A DNA stretch of 64,000 bases. It comes from Advenella sp048381675 (GTDB lineage Bacteria > Pseudomonadota > Gammaproteobacteria > Burkholderiales > Burkholderiaceae_B). This document shows positions 25,370-33,484 of this stretch, piece after piece (positions within the stretch are counted from its first letter, which is position 1; every line of letters starts with the position of its first letter). Both the position numbers and the translations under genes were made by a program. Under the pieces are notes generated by a model, which searched no databases, was not told the DNA's origin, and saw only the letters and a program-made list of their open reading frames with translations. Location: positions 248,001 to 312,000 of the forward strand of contig NZ_JBLWIS010000001.1 in the NCBI RefSeq assembly GCF_048381675.1, read 5' to 3'.

Positions 25370-25584
25370 ACGCTGATGGGAAAACCAGCTTGAACGGTTA
25401 TGGCACTAACGAGGTTTTCAAGTTCTTGCTGAGCACCACACCGTCACTCAGCGGTGCAAGTACCACTTATGCTCATGGAGAGGCGGGCGAAACGAGTATT
25501 TTGATTCCCGTAAGCCTTGCAATTGTCATTATAGGTGGCGGTGCGGTGGTGGCCTGGAAAAGAAAAAAAACTAAGCAGACGTAG
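25366..25584 (+). CDS. Short ORF with C-terminal TM anchor and basic tail, possibly a gene fragment
   Basis: A 72-residue ORF. Its ATG overlaps the upstream TGA (ATGA). A serine/threonine-rich segment (LLSTTPSLSGASTTYAHGEA) is followed by a TM helix (ILIPVSLAIVIIGGGAVVAW) and the tail KRKKTKQT. This looks like the C-terminal anchor of a surface protein, reminiscent of Gram-positive tails although no LPxTG motif is present. No signal peptide is present, so it may be the broken 3' end of a larger gene whose 5' part is the preceding frame. The 25585-25831 stretch after it is AT-rich and presumably holds the pepP promoter. Confidence 0.35.
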   Translation: MNADGKTSLNGYGTNEVFKFLLSTTPSLSGASTTYAHGEAGETSILIPVSLAIVIIGGGAVVAWKRKKTKQT

Positions 25585-25831
25585 AAAAAAGAGGAGCAAA
25601 ACCGCTACGAAATGTGCATTTGCAAAGATTTTGGCGATACCATACGTCAAATTGGATAGTGCTTTTTGCCATGCCCCTAAAAACAGTCGGCAATATTTCA
25701 TAGGCCTTATGTTTTTTTGTCTGGCAGGCTCTTACTGTTTTTTCTTTATGATAAACACAAATGAAAAAACGAATTTATTATTTATTGTGCAGGTGCCTGT
25801 TGCGGGCCTGCCGACTTGTTGGTGATAGAAA

Positions 25832-27622
25832 ATGAATCCATGCAAACAAAGAGTTGCGCGCTTGCGTGAACAGATGAAAAATCGAGGTCTTGATGCCTAT
25901 ATTGTGCCGTCTGCCGATCCGCATTTATCCGAATACCTGCCCGAGCATTGGCAGGCCAGAACCTGGTTGAGCGGGTTTGACGGTTCGGCGGGCACCTTGC
26001 TGGTTACGGCAAATTTTGCCGGCCTATGGACAGACAGCCGTTATTGGGAACAGGCCCAGGCCCAGCTTAAAGGTAGTGATATCGCCCTGATGCAACAGGG
26101 ACAAGATGGTGTACCCGACATGGATGATTGGCTGTGCACAGAATTGCAGCCTGGCATGAAAGTGGGTGCCGACGGTTTTACCTTAAGCATGCGTTTAGCC
26201 CAGGATTTGCAGTCTGCCCTTGAGGGTGTTTCAGTGCGGTTTTCTTGCAATGAAACATTGCTGGACAATATCTGGCCAGACAGGCCTGCCTTGCCGCTAG
26301 AAGCAATCTATGAACATGAGGCGCCTTTTGTTTCACAAAGCAGGGCTGAAAAACTGCAGCAAATCCGCAAGGGCATGGAAAAGCTGGGGGCGCAGTGGCA
26401 TCTGCTTTCTTCTCTTGATGATATTGCCTGGACCTTGAACTTGCGGGGTTCTGATGTCTCTTATAATCCGGTTTTCCTGTCTTATTTGCTGATTGGCCCT
26501 GAGCAGTCAGAACTGTTTGTTGATGCGGCCAAGCTGAGCCCTGAACTCATTGAAAAACTGGCTACCGACCGGATCAGCATTAAGCCTTATGAGAATATTG
26601 GTAATGCCCTTGCAGCCCTGAAAGATAATGAAAAACTGCTGATTGATCCGGCCCGGACCACGATTGGCATTTGCCAGGCTGCGGCTTCACTGAAACGGGT
26701 AGAGGCACTGAACCCTTCGCAGTTATTGAAGTCACGTAAAACCGCAGCGGATATCCAGAACGTGCGCAACGCGATGGAGGCAGATGGTGCAGCCCTGTGC
26801 GAATTTTTTGCCTGGTTTGAACAGGCCATGGCCAATGGTGAAGCCGTGACCGAAGTGACGATTGATGAGCGCATTAACGCAGCCCGTGCTCGGCAACCGC
26901 ATTTTGTCTGCCCCAGTTTTGCCACCATTGCCGGTTTTAATGCCAACGGTGCCATGCCCCATTATCGTGCCACCCCCGAATCGCATGCGGTCATTGAAGG
27001 CAATGGTCTGTTATTGATTGATTCTGGTGGCCAATACCTGAATGGCACCACTGATATTACCCGGGTGGTGCCGGTAGGCCAGGTTTCTGAAAGCCAGAAG
27101 GCGGATTACACCCTGGTTCTGAAAGCCATGATTGCTTTGTCGCGGGCGGTTTTTCCGGTTGGATTTCCAGCGCCTTTGCTGGACCCGATTGCCCGCATGC
27201 CCTTATGGCAACAGGGACTTGATTTTGGCCATGGGACAGGGCATGGCGTGGGCTATTTCCTGAATGTACATGAAGGGCCGCAAGGGATTTCCCATCGCGG
27301 TTATCGCAATCTGAATACCGGCATGCAGGAAGGCATGATTACGTCCAATGAGCCGGGACTGTACCGTCCTGGTCAATGGGGGATCCGGATTGAAAACCTG
27401 GTTTGCAATGTATCGGGGGGGGAAACCGAGTTTGGCCGTTTTCTTAAATTTGAGACCTTGACCTTATGCCCGATTGATACGCGTTGTATTGCCACCCATA
27501 TGCTGGATGAGGCAGAGCGAAACTGGCTGAACCAGTACCATGAACAGGTAAGGAACCGGCTGCAGCCATTGGTGGATGGTGCAGCCTTGCAATGGTTGTT
27601 GGAAAGAACCCGGCCGCTTTAA
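25832..27622 (+). CDS. pepP: Xaa-Pro aminopeptidase (M24B)
   Basis: A 596-residue three-domain enzyme. Two creatinase N-terminal domains (SADPHLSEYLPEHWQARTWL is the typical opening) precede a pita-bread catalytic domain with the five metal ligands: the aspartates in IDSGGQYLNGTTDITR, the histidine in GHGTGHGVGYFLNVHEGP, and the glutamates in SNEPGLYR and GIRIENLV. It removes N-terminal residues before proline. The length matches the long (eukaryotic-like) APP1 form rather than the 440-residue E. coli PepP. The 3' end overlaps the convergent YeiH-like gene by four bases. Confidence 0.92.
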   Translation: MNPCKQRVARLREQMKNRGLDAYIVPSADPHLSEYLPEHWQARTWLSGFDGSAGTLLVTANFAGLWTDSRYWEQAQAQLKGSDIALMQQGQDGVPDMDDWLCTELQPGMKVGADGFTLSMRLAQDLQSALEGVSVRFSCNETLLDNIWPDRPALPLEAIYEHEAPFVSQSRAEKLQQIRKGMEKLGAQWHLLSSLDDIAWTLNLRGSDVSYNPVFLSYLLIGPEQSELFVDAAKLSPELIEKLATDRISIKPYENIGNALAALKDNEKLLIDPARTTIGICQAAASLKRVEALNPSQLLKSRKTAADIQNVRNAMEADGAALCEFFAWFEQAMANGEAVTEVTIDERINAARARQPHFVCPSFATIAGFNANGAMPHYRATPESHAVIEGNGLLLIDSGGQYLNGTTDITRVVPVGQVSESQKADYTLVLKAMIALSRAVFPVGFPAPLLDPIARMPLWQQGLDFGHGTGHGVGYFLNVHEGPQGISHRGYRNLNTGMQEGMITSNEPGLYRPGQWGIRIENLVCNVSGGETEFGRFLKFETLTLCPIDTRCIATHMLDEAERNWLNQYHEQVRNRLQPLVDGAALQWLLERTRPL

Positions 27623-28680
27623 AGCTGGTTCATGCCATACTGGACCAGCAGGGCGCTTGTTGCTACGGCTACCCATACGCCCAGTCCAAGCAGGATGGGG
27701 CGGATGCCTGTGCTGGCAATTTTGCGCAGGTTGGTTGACAGGCCAATTGCGCCAAGAGCCATGATGATCATGAATTTGGCGCTGCCTTCCAGCCAGGGCA
27801 GCAGTGCTTCGGGGAGTAGTCCGGTGCTGCGTATGCCCGAGGCAACCAAAAACCAAAGGATAAACCAGGGAAATATTTTGGCCAATGCCACTTGGGGCAT
27901 GCCATTTTTTTTCTGGTGCCAAAACTCAAGAAAAACCAGGAACAGGCAAATGGGGATAATAAGCGTGGCCCTAGTCAGCTTGACGATGGTGGCGTAATCA
28001 CCGGCCTGCTGGCTGTATGCGTAGCCGGCGGCCACCACAGAGGAAGTGTCATTGATGGCGGCACCCGCCCATAAGCCAAAACCGTAATCGCTTAATTGCA
28101 GCATGTGCCCCAAGGCTGGAAATAGCAAGACAGCGATGATATTGAAAAGGAAAATGGTTGAAATGGCATAGGCGGTTTCATGGTCTTCGGGCTTGATAAT
28201 GGGGGTAACGGCGGCAATCGCCGAGCCACCGCAAATGGCGGTTCCGACTCCGATAAGGGTGCGTAGTTTGCCATTGATGCCCAGTAATTTACCCAGCAAG
28301 AGGGCGCTTATAAATGCCACCGAGATCGTGACGAATGTAACCGCGAGGGATTCACCGCCTGTGCTGACAATTTGATCAAATCCAAGGCCAAACCCCAGTA
28401 AAATGACAGACCATTGCAGGATTTTTTTACTGGCAAATGTGATGCCGGGTTGCAGGGTGGTGCGTACACCCACGGTATTACTGAATAGAATACCCAACAC
28501 AATGCCAAAAACCGGCCCGCCAATAACAGGTAGCCATTTTCCGGCCAACCATGCAATCATGGCAATGCCCAACACCAGCAAAAGGCCGGGAAGCAGGCTG
28601 TTTTTCTGCCTGAACAAGCCCTGTTTGCCTTTTGATGAGCTAAGTTGTGCGTTAACAGTGTTATATGCCAGCATAATCAA
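27619..28680 (-). CDS. YeiH/UPF0324 family putative sulfate or anion exporter
   Basis: A 353-residue inner-membrane protein with about ten hydrophobic helices. GIVLGILFSNTVGVRTTLQP, the conserved LIGVGTAICGGSAIAAVTPI and WAGAAINDTSSVVAAGYAYS are the family signatures. The family is annotated as a putative sulfate exporter; transport direction and substrate are not proven. It diverges from a LysR gene across a 92-bp AT-rich promoter region, as yeiH and yeiE do in E. coli. Confidence 0.85.
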   Translation of the reverse strand: MIMLAYNTVNAQLSSSKGKQGLFRQKNSLLPGLLLVLGIAMIAWLAGKWLPVIGGPVFGIVLGILFSNTVGVRTTLQPGITFASKKILQWSVILLGFGLGFDQIVSTGGESLAVTFVTISVAFISALLLGKLLGINGKLRTLIGVGTAICGGSAIAAVTPIIKPEDHETAYAISTIFLFNIIAVLLFPALGHMLQLSDYGFGLWAGAAINDTSSVVAAGYAYSQQAGDYATIVKLTRATLIIPICLFLVFLEFWHQKKNGMPQVALAKIFPWFILWFLVASGIRSTGLLPEALLPWLEGSAKFMIIMALGAIGLSTNLRKIASTGIRPILLGLGVWVAVATSALLVQYGMNQL

Positions 28681-28772
28681 TACTTATATGTTTATGAATT
28701 ATTGATATATTAAACTCATGTTAAATATAAATAAAGATAATATAATTTATAAATAGAATAAGGATTTCTTAT

Positions 28773-29654
28773 ATGATTTCATTCAGTCCAAAACAGTTGG
28801 AAGTTTTTGTGGCCATTACCTTACAAGGTAGTGTCAAGGCGGCTGCCAAGGTACTGCACTTAACCCAGCCAGCAGCCAGCATGGCTTTGGCTGAACTTGA
28901 AAAACAGCTGGGCTCATCTTTGTTTGACCGTGATAAAGGACGGCTATTCCTGAATCAAAAAGGCAAGGATTTGCTGCCACTGGCCCAGGAAATCCTGGAG
29001 CGTATGCGCGAACTAGAGCAGCGTGCCAGTGATGCACAGGACACCTTGCGGGGTAATTTCAGGGTAGGTGCCAGCAATACAGTGGGCAATTATCTAGTGG
29101 GGGATTTGTTAGGAAATTTTGTGAACCGGCATGAAGAAGTCACGGTGCATTTGCAGGTTGCCAATAGTGATGAAATCGTCAAGGGGGTCCTTGAGCACTC
29201 GCTGGATGTGGCTTGCATAGAGGGCGAGGTGATTAATGCGGACATCGAGTCGATTGCCTGGCGTGATGATCAATTGCAGGTTTGTGCCCGGCCTGATCAT
29301 CCGCTTGCGCTTAAAAAGCAATTGCTGGAAAGTGATTTTGAAAACCAGCGCTGGATTCTACGGGAACAGGGATCTGCGACCCGGCTGTTATGCGAGCGGG
29401 AATTGAGTCGTTTGCCTAAAGGGCATATTGTCATGGAATTGGGCCAGGTAGAAGCCATTAAACAGGCAGTCATTGCCGGGTTGGGTATTGCATTTTTGCC
29501 CAAGGTGGCGGTTACCTATGCCATACAATCAGGTCGTTTAAAACGGCTTGAGACGCCTTTTTTAAACCTGGATAGAAAACTCTCCATCATTTACCATAAA
29601 CAGCGTTATCGGGGACGCCTGATGGATAACTTTCTGTCTATGGTAGGTATGTAG
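28773..29654 (+). CDS. LysR-type regulator divergent to YeiH-like gene (YeiE-like)
   Basis: A 293-residue LysR protein. The helix-turn-helix is at about residues 18-37 (SVKAAAKVLHLTQPAASMAL) and the substrate-binding domain covers 90-290. The AASMALAELEKQLG motif is shared with YeiE and related CysB/CbbR-like regulators. Its position back to back with a YeiH-type exporter suggests that it controls that gene, perhaps in response to sulfite or sulfate. That is inferred from context, not read from the sequence. Confidence 0.82.
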   Translation: MISFSPKQLEVFVAITLQGSVKAAAKVLHLTQPAASMALAELEKQLGSSLFDRDKGRLFLNQKGKDLLPLAQEILERMRELEQRASDAQDTLRGNFRVGASNTVGNYLVGDLLGNFVNRHEEVTVHLQVANSDEIVKGVLEHSLDVACIEGEVINADIESIAWRDDQLQVCARPDHPLALKKQLLESDFENQRWILREQGSATRLLCERELSRLPKGHIVMELGQVEAIKQAVIAGLGIAFLPKVAVTYAIQSGRLKRLETPFLNLDRKLSIIYHKQRYRGRLMDNFLSMVGM

Positions 29655-29705
29655 CAGGGAGGAATTTGTATTTTACCGATTGGCCAGTTTTTTTGAAAGC
29701 GGGCT

Positions 29706-29921
29706 TTAGCTGGCCAATGCGGTATCAGGGTTGCTTTTACTTAGACGCATCCGGATTTTTTTCCATGCCCGGTCATGCAAGGGAAGCAACAGAACATTGC
29801 AAACAGGTTCCACAAGGGCGGCCAGTCCACCTACTGATGCAGAGCCTGTAAAAATAAAGGCAACCGTAAAAGCTACGCTCATGTGCATTAATGTCTGGCT
29901 GATTTTTTCGATGATGATCAT
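29706..29921 (-). CDS. DUF2061 family small membrane protein, probably iron-regulated
   Basis: A 71-residue protein. EKISQTLMHMSVAFTVAFIF followed by TGSASVGGLAALVEPVCNVL is the full DUF2061 signature, with two hydrophobic segments. The function of the family is unknown. The start at 29921 is chosen because GGGGA lies 7 bases before it; an upstream in-frame ATG at 29945 has no ribosome site and would sit at the edge of the Fur box. That box suggests induction under iron limitation. Confidence 0.72.
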   Translation of the reverse strand: MIIIEKISQTLMHMSVAFTVAFIFTGSASVGGLAALVEPVCNVLLLPLHDRAWKKIRMRLSKSNPDTALAS

Positions 29922-29954
29922 TTTGGTTCCCCATGCTTTATCCATGGTTTAGAT

Positions 29955-29973
29955 GATAATGATTCTTATTTGC
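29955..29973. promoter_or_regulatory. Fur box upstream of DUF2061 gene
   Basis: GATAATGATTCTTATTTGC matches the 19-base Fur consensus at 14 positions, including the first nine. It is 33 bases upstream of the chosen start at 29921 on the minus strand. The same first 12 bases occur in the box at 16690. Confidence 0.55.
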
Positions 29974-30116
29974 GAAGTAAAGTGGAAAATTTAAATTATC
30001 TCTATAGCTAATGTTAATTGGCTATTATTTGATATTGTAAATTTATATTGAAATGGTATTTTAGTGGCTTGAGTGGCGGCAGGTGTCTGGTACTGGCAAG
30101 TGATGGTCGTAGAAAT

Positions 30117-30146
30117 AAAAACAGCCCTTTGAAAGGGCTGTTTTTG
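30117..30146. terminator. Rho-independent terminator after rpmG
   Basis: AAAAACAGCCCTT pairs with AAGGGCTGTTTTT around a short loop, flanked by A- and T-runs. It ends the rpmB-rpmG transcript, which reads on the minus strand. Confidence 0.88.
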
Positions 30147-30160
30147 TAAGAGAACAAAGC

Positions 30161-30328
30161 TTATTTCAGTTTTGTTTCTTTGTAATCAACGTGCTTGCGA
30201 GCAACGGGATCAAATTTTTTGATCAGCATTTTTTCTGGCATGTTGCGTTTGTTTTTGGTCGTTGTGTAGAAGTGACCTGTGCCAGCTGTAGATTCAAGTT
30301 TGATTTTCTCGCGAATACCTTTTGCCAT
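30161..30328 (-). CDS. rpmG: 50S ribosomal protein L33
   Basis: A 55-residue protein. MAKGIREKIKLESTAGTGHF followed by YTTTKNKRNMPEKMLIKKFD is L33. It lacks the CxxC pairs of the zinc-binding form, as is usual in Proteobacteria. AGGAGC precedes the ATG. It lies 46 bases after rpmB and is co-transcribed with it, the common rpmB-rpmG order. Confidence 0.96.
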   Translation of the reverse strand: MAKGIREKIKLESTAGTGHFYTTTKNKRNMPEKMLIKKFDPVARKHVDYKETKLK

Positions 30329-30374
30329 TTTAAGCTCCTGGGAATAAATTCAGAAAATATTTAAGCACCCAGGC

Positions 30375-30611
30375 TTAAACAGATTGACCATTGGCACGCA
30401 TTTCAGCCAAAACAGCATCAATGCCTTTTTTGTCGATGGTGCGCAGTGCGTTTGTGGATACGCGCAGGCGAACCCAACGGTTTTCGCTTTCAACCCAGAA
30501 ACGACGAGACTGCAGGTTAGGCAGGAAACGACGTTTGGTTTTGTTGTTAGCGTGAGAAACATTATTACCGGTAATGGGGCGCTTGCCGGTTACTTGGCAT
30601 ACTTTAGCCAT
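30375..30611 (-). CDS. rpmB: 50S ribosomal protein L28
   Basis: A 78-residue protein. MAKVCQVTGKRPITGNNVSH followed by ANNKTKRRFLPNLQSRRFW is L28. The start at 30611 is chosen because GAGGTG lies upstream; the frame extends three codons further. It is the first gene of rpmB-rpmG. The 284-base upstream region, shared with the end of the MFS gene, holds no other gene that could be supported. Confidence 0.96.
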   Translation of the reverse strand: MAKVCQVTGKRPITGNNVSHANNKTKRRFLPNLQSRRFWVESENRWVRLRVSTNALRTIDKKGIDAVLAEMRANGQSV

Positions 30612-30904
30612 GATTAACACCTCGTTAAGTTATAGGCCCAATTTTTGGCTCGGGCCAGCCTTCTGGAAAAATTTATTGCCTATAGTTACAGGTGCATGTT
30701 TATACATGTGCCCTTTACAATAAGCTAAGCCAATAATTCTAATACGAAAATCATGTTGTTAGCAAGTTATTACGTATTTCCCTGATAAATAAAGGGAAAT
30801 ATGTGGTTTTTAATCCGGTTTTGCGTTATGGCCGGATTGGCTAGCCAGCCAAGTTTTCCTGGCATGGCCCCTTCCAGGTACTGCAGATTGAGCAGGAACA
30901 GGCT

Positions 30905-32095
30905 TCAGGCCCGCCCGATGAATCTACCGCAAATAAATGAAATGCCTATGCACACGAACAGGCTGGTGAACAAGGGCAGGGCGGTGCCGGTTTGCCAGCT
31001 GCTAACCAGGCTGCTGGTTAGCGTGCCAAACAGGAATTGCATGCAGCCCATCAGGGCTGAAGCAACCCCCAGGCGAGCACCTTGCTCTTTCAGGGCAAGT
31101 GCCGTTGCATTAGGGTTGATGACACCCAGGCAGGCGCTAAGGCAGAACATGCAAATCACGAACAGGGGCAAGTTGATAAGATTTGTGAGGGTAAGCAGCA
31201 AGCCGGTGGTGCAACTGATCAGGCCCAGCAGTAGCGCTACTTTAAGAACCTTAAGCGAGGCATGTTTGCGCAGCATGCGAACGCTGACTTGAGAGCCCAT
31301 AATCAGGCCGGCGGCATTCAGGCCAAAAAAGAAGCCGAAATTTTCGGGTGAAATCCCAAACTGGGTAATAAAAATAGTGGGTGAGGAGGCAATGAATGCA
31401 AACAGGCCAGCCATGCCCAGGCCACCGGAAAGGGCAAAAGCCATGAAGTTGCGATGGCAGAGCAGTCCAAAATAATTGCCACTAATGGTTTTTGCGCTTA
31501 GCTTGACGGCTTTTTCAGGTTTAAGCGATTCTTCTAACTTGGCAAGGCAAAGCGCAATTAACAGCAAGGCAACCACCAGCATGATGGCAAACAGGCCGCG
31601 CCAGCCAACAATGGGGCCCAGGAAGCTGCCTGCCACCGGGGCCAGCACGGGCGCCAACCCCATAATTAGCATTAACAGGGACAAGGCATGCGCGGCATCC
31701 TGGGTATTGTAATGATCCCTGATAACGGCCCTGGGGATGACAATGCAAGCGGCGGCACCAAAAGCCTGGATGGTACGCGCAACCAGGAGCATTTCAAAAG
31801 AAGTGGAAAAGGCGCAGCCTATGGTGGCCAGCAAGTACAGGCCCAGGCCAAAAAGCAGCGGTTTTTTCCGGCCATAGCGGTCGGTGACGGGGCCGATGAA
31901 CAGTTGGGCTAGTGACAGGCCCAGCAGGTAAGATGAAACCGTGAGCTCAATCTGGTTTGGCGATACTTGCAGATCCTTGGCAATCACTGGGAACGTCGGC
32001 AGGTACATGTCAATGGTGATGGGGCCCAGGGCGGTAATCAGGGCCATCAGAATCAGCCAGAACGGGATCTTATTACCAAGACTTTCTTTTTGCAT
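30905..32095 (-). CDS. Bcr/CflA family MFS drug efflux transporter
   Basis: A 396-residue protein with twelve hydrophobic helices. ITIDMYLPTFPVIAKDL in the first helix and GPVTDRYGRKKPLL in the loop between helices 2 and 3 are typical of Bcr/CflA proton-driven exporters (bicyclomycin, chloramphenicol). FGAAACIVIPRAVIRDHY is the family motif C-like region. The substrate is unknown. Its start overlaps the end of the MATE gene by 23 bases, so the two pumps form one unit with the GT39 gene upstream. Confidence 0.87.
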   Translation of the reverse strand: MQKESLGNKIPFWLILMALITALGPITIDMYLPTFPVIAKDLQVSPNQIELTVSSYLLGLSLAQLFIGPVTDRYGRKKPLLFGLGLYLLATIGCAFSTSFEMLLVARTIQAFGAAACIVIPRAVIRDHYNTQDAAHALSLLMLIMGLAPVLAPVAGSFLGPIVGWRGLFAIMLVVALLLIALCLAKLEESLKPEKAVKLSAKTISGNYFGLLCHRNFMAFALSGGLGMAGLFAFIASSPTIFITQFGISPENFGFFFGLNAAGLIMGSQVSVRMLRKHASLKVLKVALLLGLISCTTGLLLTLTNLINLPLFVICMFCLSACLGVINPNATALALKEQGARLGVASALMGCMQFLFGTLTSSLVSSWQTGTALPLFTSLFVCIGISFICGRFIGRA

Positions 32096-33479
32096 AAATT
32101 ACTTTCCAATACCAGGCATGTAAAAAAATTGCGCAGATCAGCAGGCTAAAGCTGCACATGATCCATAAGCTGGAGACCCCGACGGGCGCGCCCGGCGTGA
32201 GCAAATTATTCAGGGGCTGCAAAAAGCCGGTGCCGCTGCCAAAACCAAAGTACCAACCACCACCCAAACCCAGTCCCAACAAGAGCATTGTTTGCAAAAG
32301 GAAGGGAATGGTGGCAATTTTATAAGCACGCAGAATATAAGTAATCATGCATTGCATGGTATCGGAAAAGTGCAAAAGCGGAATAATGGTGAGCAAGGCG
32401 CCGGCTACCAGAGCCACCTGGGTGTCTGAGGTATAGGCCTGGATAATAAACGGTTTGCCCAGTAAGACAACCGTAATGCTGATGCCTGCACCGATCAGGC
32501 TGAGAAACAGTCCGCTGGTGGCTATTTGATGGGCAAACCGGAAGTTTCTTGCCCCCACCGCACTGGCTGCCAGGGAAGAAGTGGCAATACCCAGTGACAG
32601 TGGCATCATGTATAAAATGGAGGTCAGGTTTGATAATACCTGGTGGCCGCCGGAGACAAAGGTGCCTTCCCTTGCTGCCAGCAAGGCCATAAAGGTAAAA
32701 GCGCTGACTTCAACCAGATAAGAGCCCCCCATGGGAATGCCAAGCTTCAGGATTTCGGCCAGGTATTTTCGTTCTGGACGACCCAGGGTTAAATTGAATT
32801 GACGATAAAAGGGATTGTTGAAAATAATCCACAAGCCGGCGAAGAACATCAGCCACGAGACGATGGCGGTTGATGTGCTGGCGCCTGCGCTACCCAGTGC
32901 GGGCAAGCCAAACTGGCCAAAAATAAGCAGCCAGTTCAGCAGGGCTTTTAAAACAATACTGAACAGATTGATTTGCATGACCAGTTTGGGTTTCTGCACG
33001 GCAGTGCATAAGGCATAAACCGCGCGAAACATCAGGGACGCAGGCAAGGCAATAAAAATAATGCGCAGGTAAATGGCCACTTCCTGGCGTACATGGTCAG
33101 GTACATCTCCGGACATTGATAACCAGACTTCGGGAAACAGCAGAACCAGTCCACCCAGTAAAGAAAGCGTGAACGATAGCCACAGGCCCTGGCCCCAAAA
33201 ACGGCCAATTTCTTCTTTTTTATTTGCTCCCGATAATTGGGAACAGATGGGGATTAGGGCATGTACCACGCCCATCAGTCCTATATTGACCGTAAGGAAA
33301 ATGGAGGTGGCTAGTGCCATGGCCTGCAGGGAGTCGGGGCTGAAGTGCCCCAGCATCATGCTGTCCATGACGGCAAAGGCAATGCCTGCCCATTGGCTGA
33401 TCAGGATCGGCCAGGCTTGCTTCAGGATGTGGCCAATGCTGTCTGAAAAAGAACGCCCGGTCTTGTTATTAACTGACAT
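32073..33479 (-). CDS. MATE family multidrug efflux transporter
   Basis: A 468-residue protein with twelve predicted helices in two MatE repeats. LKQAWPILISQWAGIAFAVM and MDSMMLGHFSPDSLQAMALA are the family start, and the second repeat begins around LKLGIPMGGSYLVEVSAFTF. These antiporters export cationic drugs using sodium or protons. The start is 5 bases after the GT39-type gene, so co-transcription is likely. Confidence 0.9.
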   Translation of the reverse strand: MSVNNKTGRSFSDSIGHILKQAWPILISQWAGIAFAVMDSMMLGHFSPDSLQAMALATSIFLTVNIGLMGVVHALIPICSQLSGANKKEEIGRFWGQGLWLSFTLSLLGGLVLLFPEVWLSMSGDVPDHVRQEVAIYLRIIFIALPASLMFRAVYALCTAVQKPKLVMQINLFSIVLKALLNWLLIFGQFGLPALGSAGASTSTAIVSWLMFFAGLWIIFNNPFYRQFNLTLGRPERKYLAEILKLGIPMGGSYLVEVSAFTFMALLAAREGTFVSGGHQVLSNLTSILYMMPLSLGIATSSLAASAVGARNFRFAHQIATSGLFLSLIGAGISITVVLLGKPFIIQAYTSDTQVALVAGALLTIIPLLHFSDTMQCMITYILRAYKIATIPFLLQTMLLLGLGLGGGWYFGFGSGTGFLQPLNNLLTPGAPVGVSSLWIMCSFSLLICAIFLHAWYWKVIYAKRKSW

Positions 33480-33484
33480 GAAAA

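Noticed and set aside
30812..30838. AATCCGG/CCGGATT inverted repeat after the MFS gene
   Set aside because: On the transcribed strand it is followed by A rather than T, so it is not a terminator, and the 7-bp stem is weak.
30801..31292. 163-codon plus-strand ORF opposite the MFS transporter
   Set aside because: A shadow of the transporter frame; no independent start signal.
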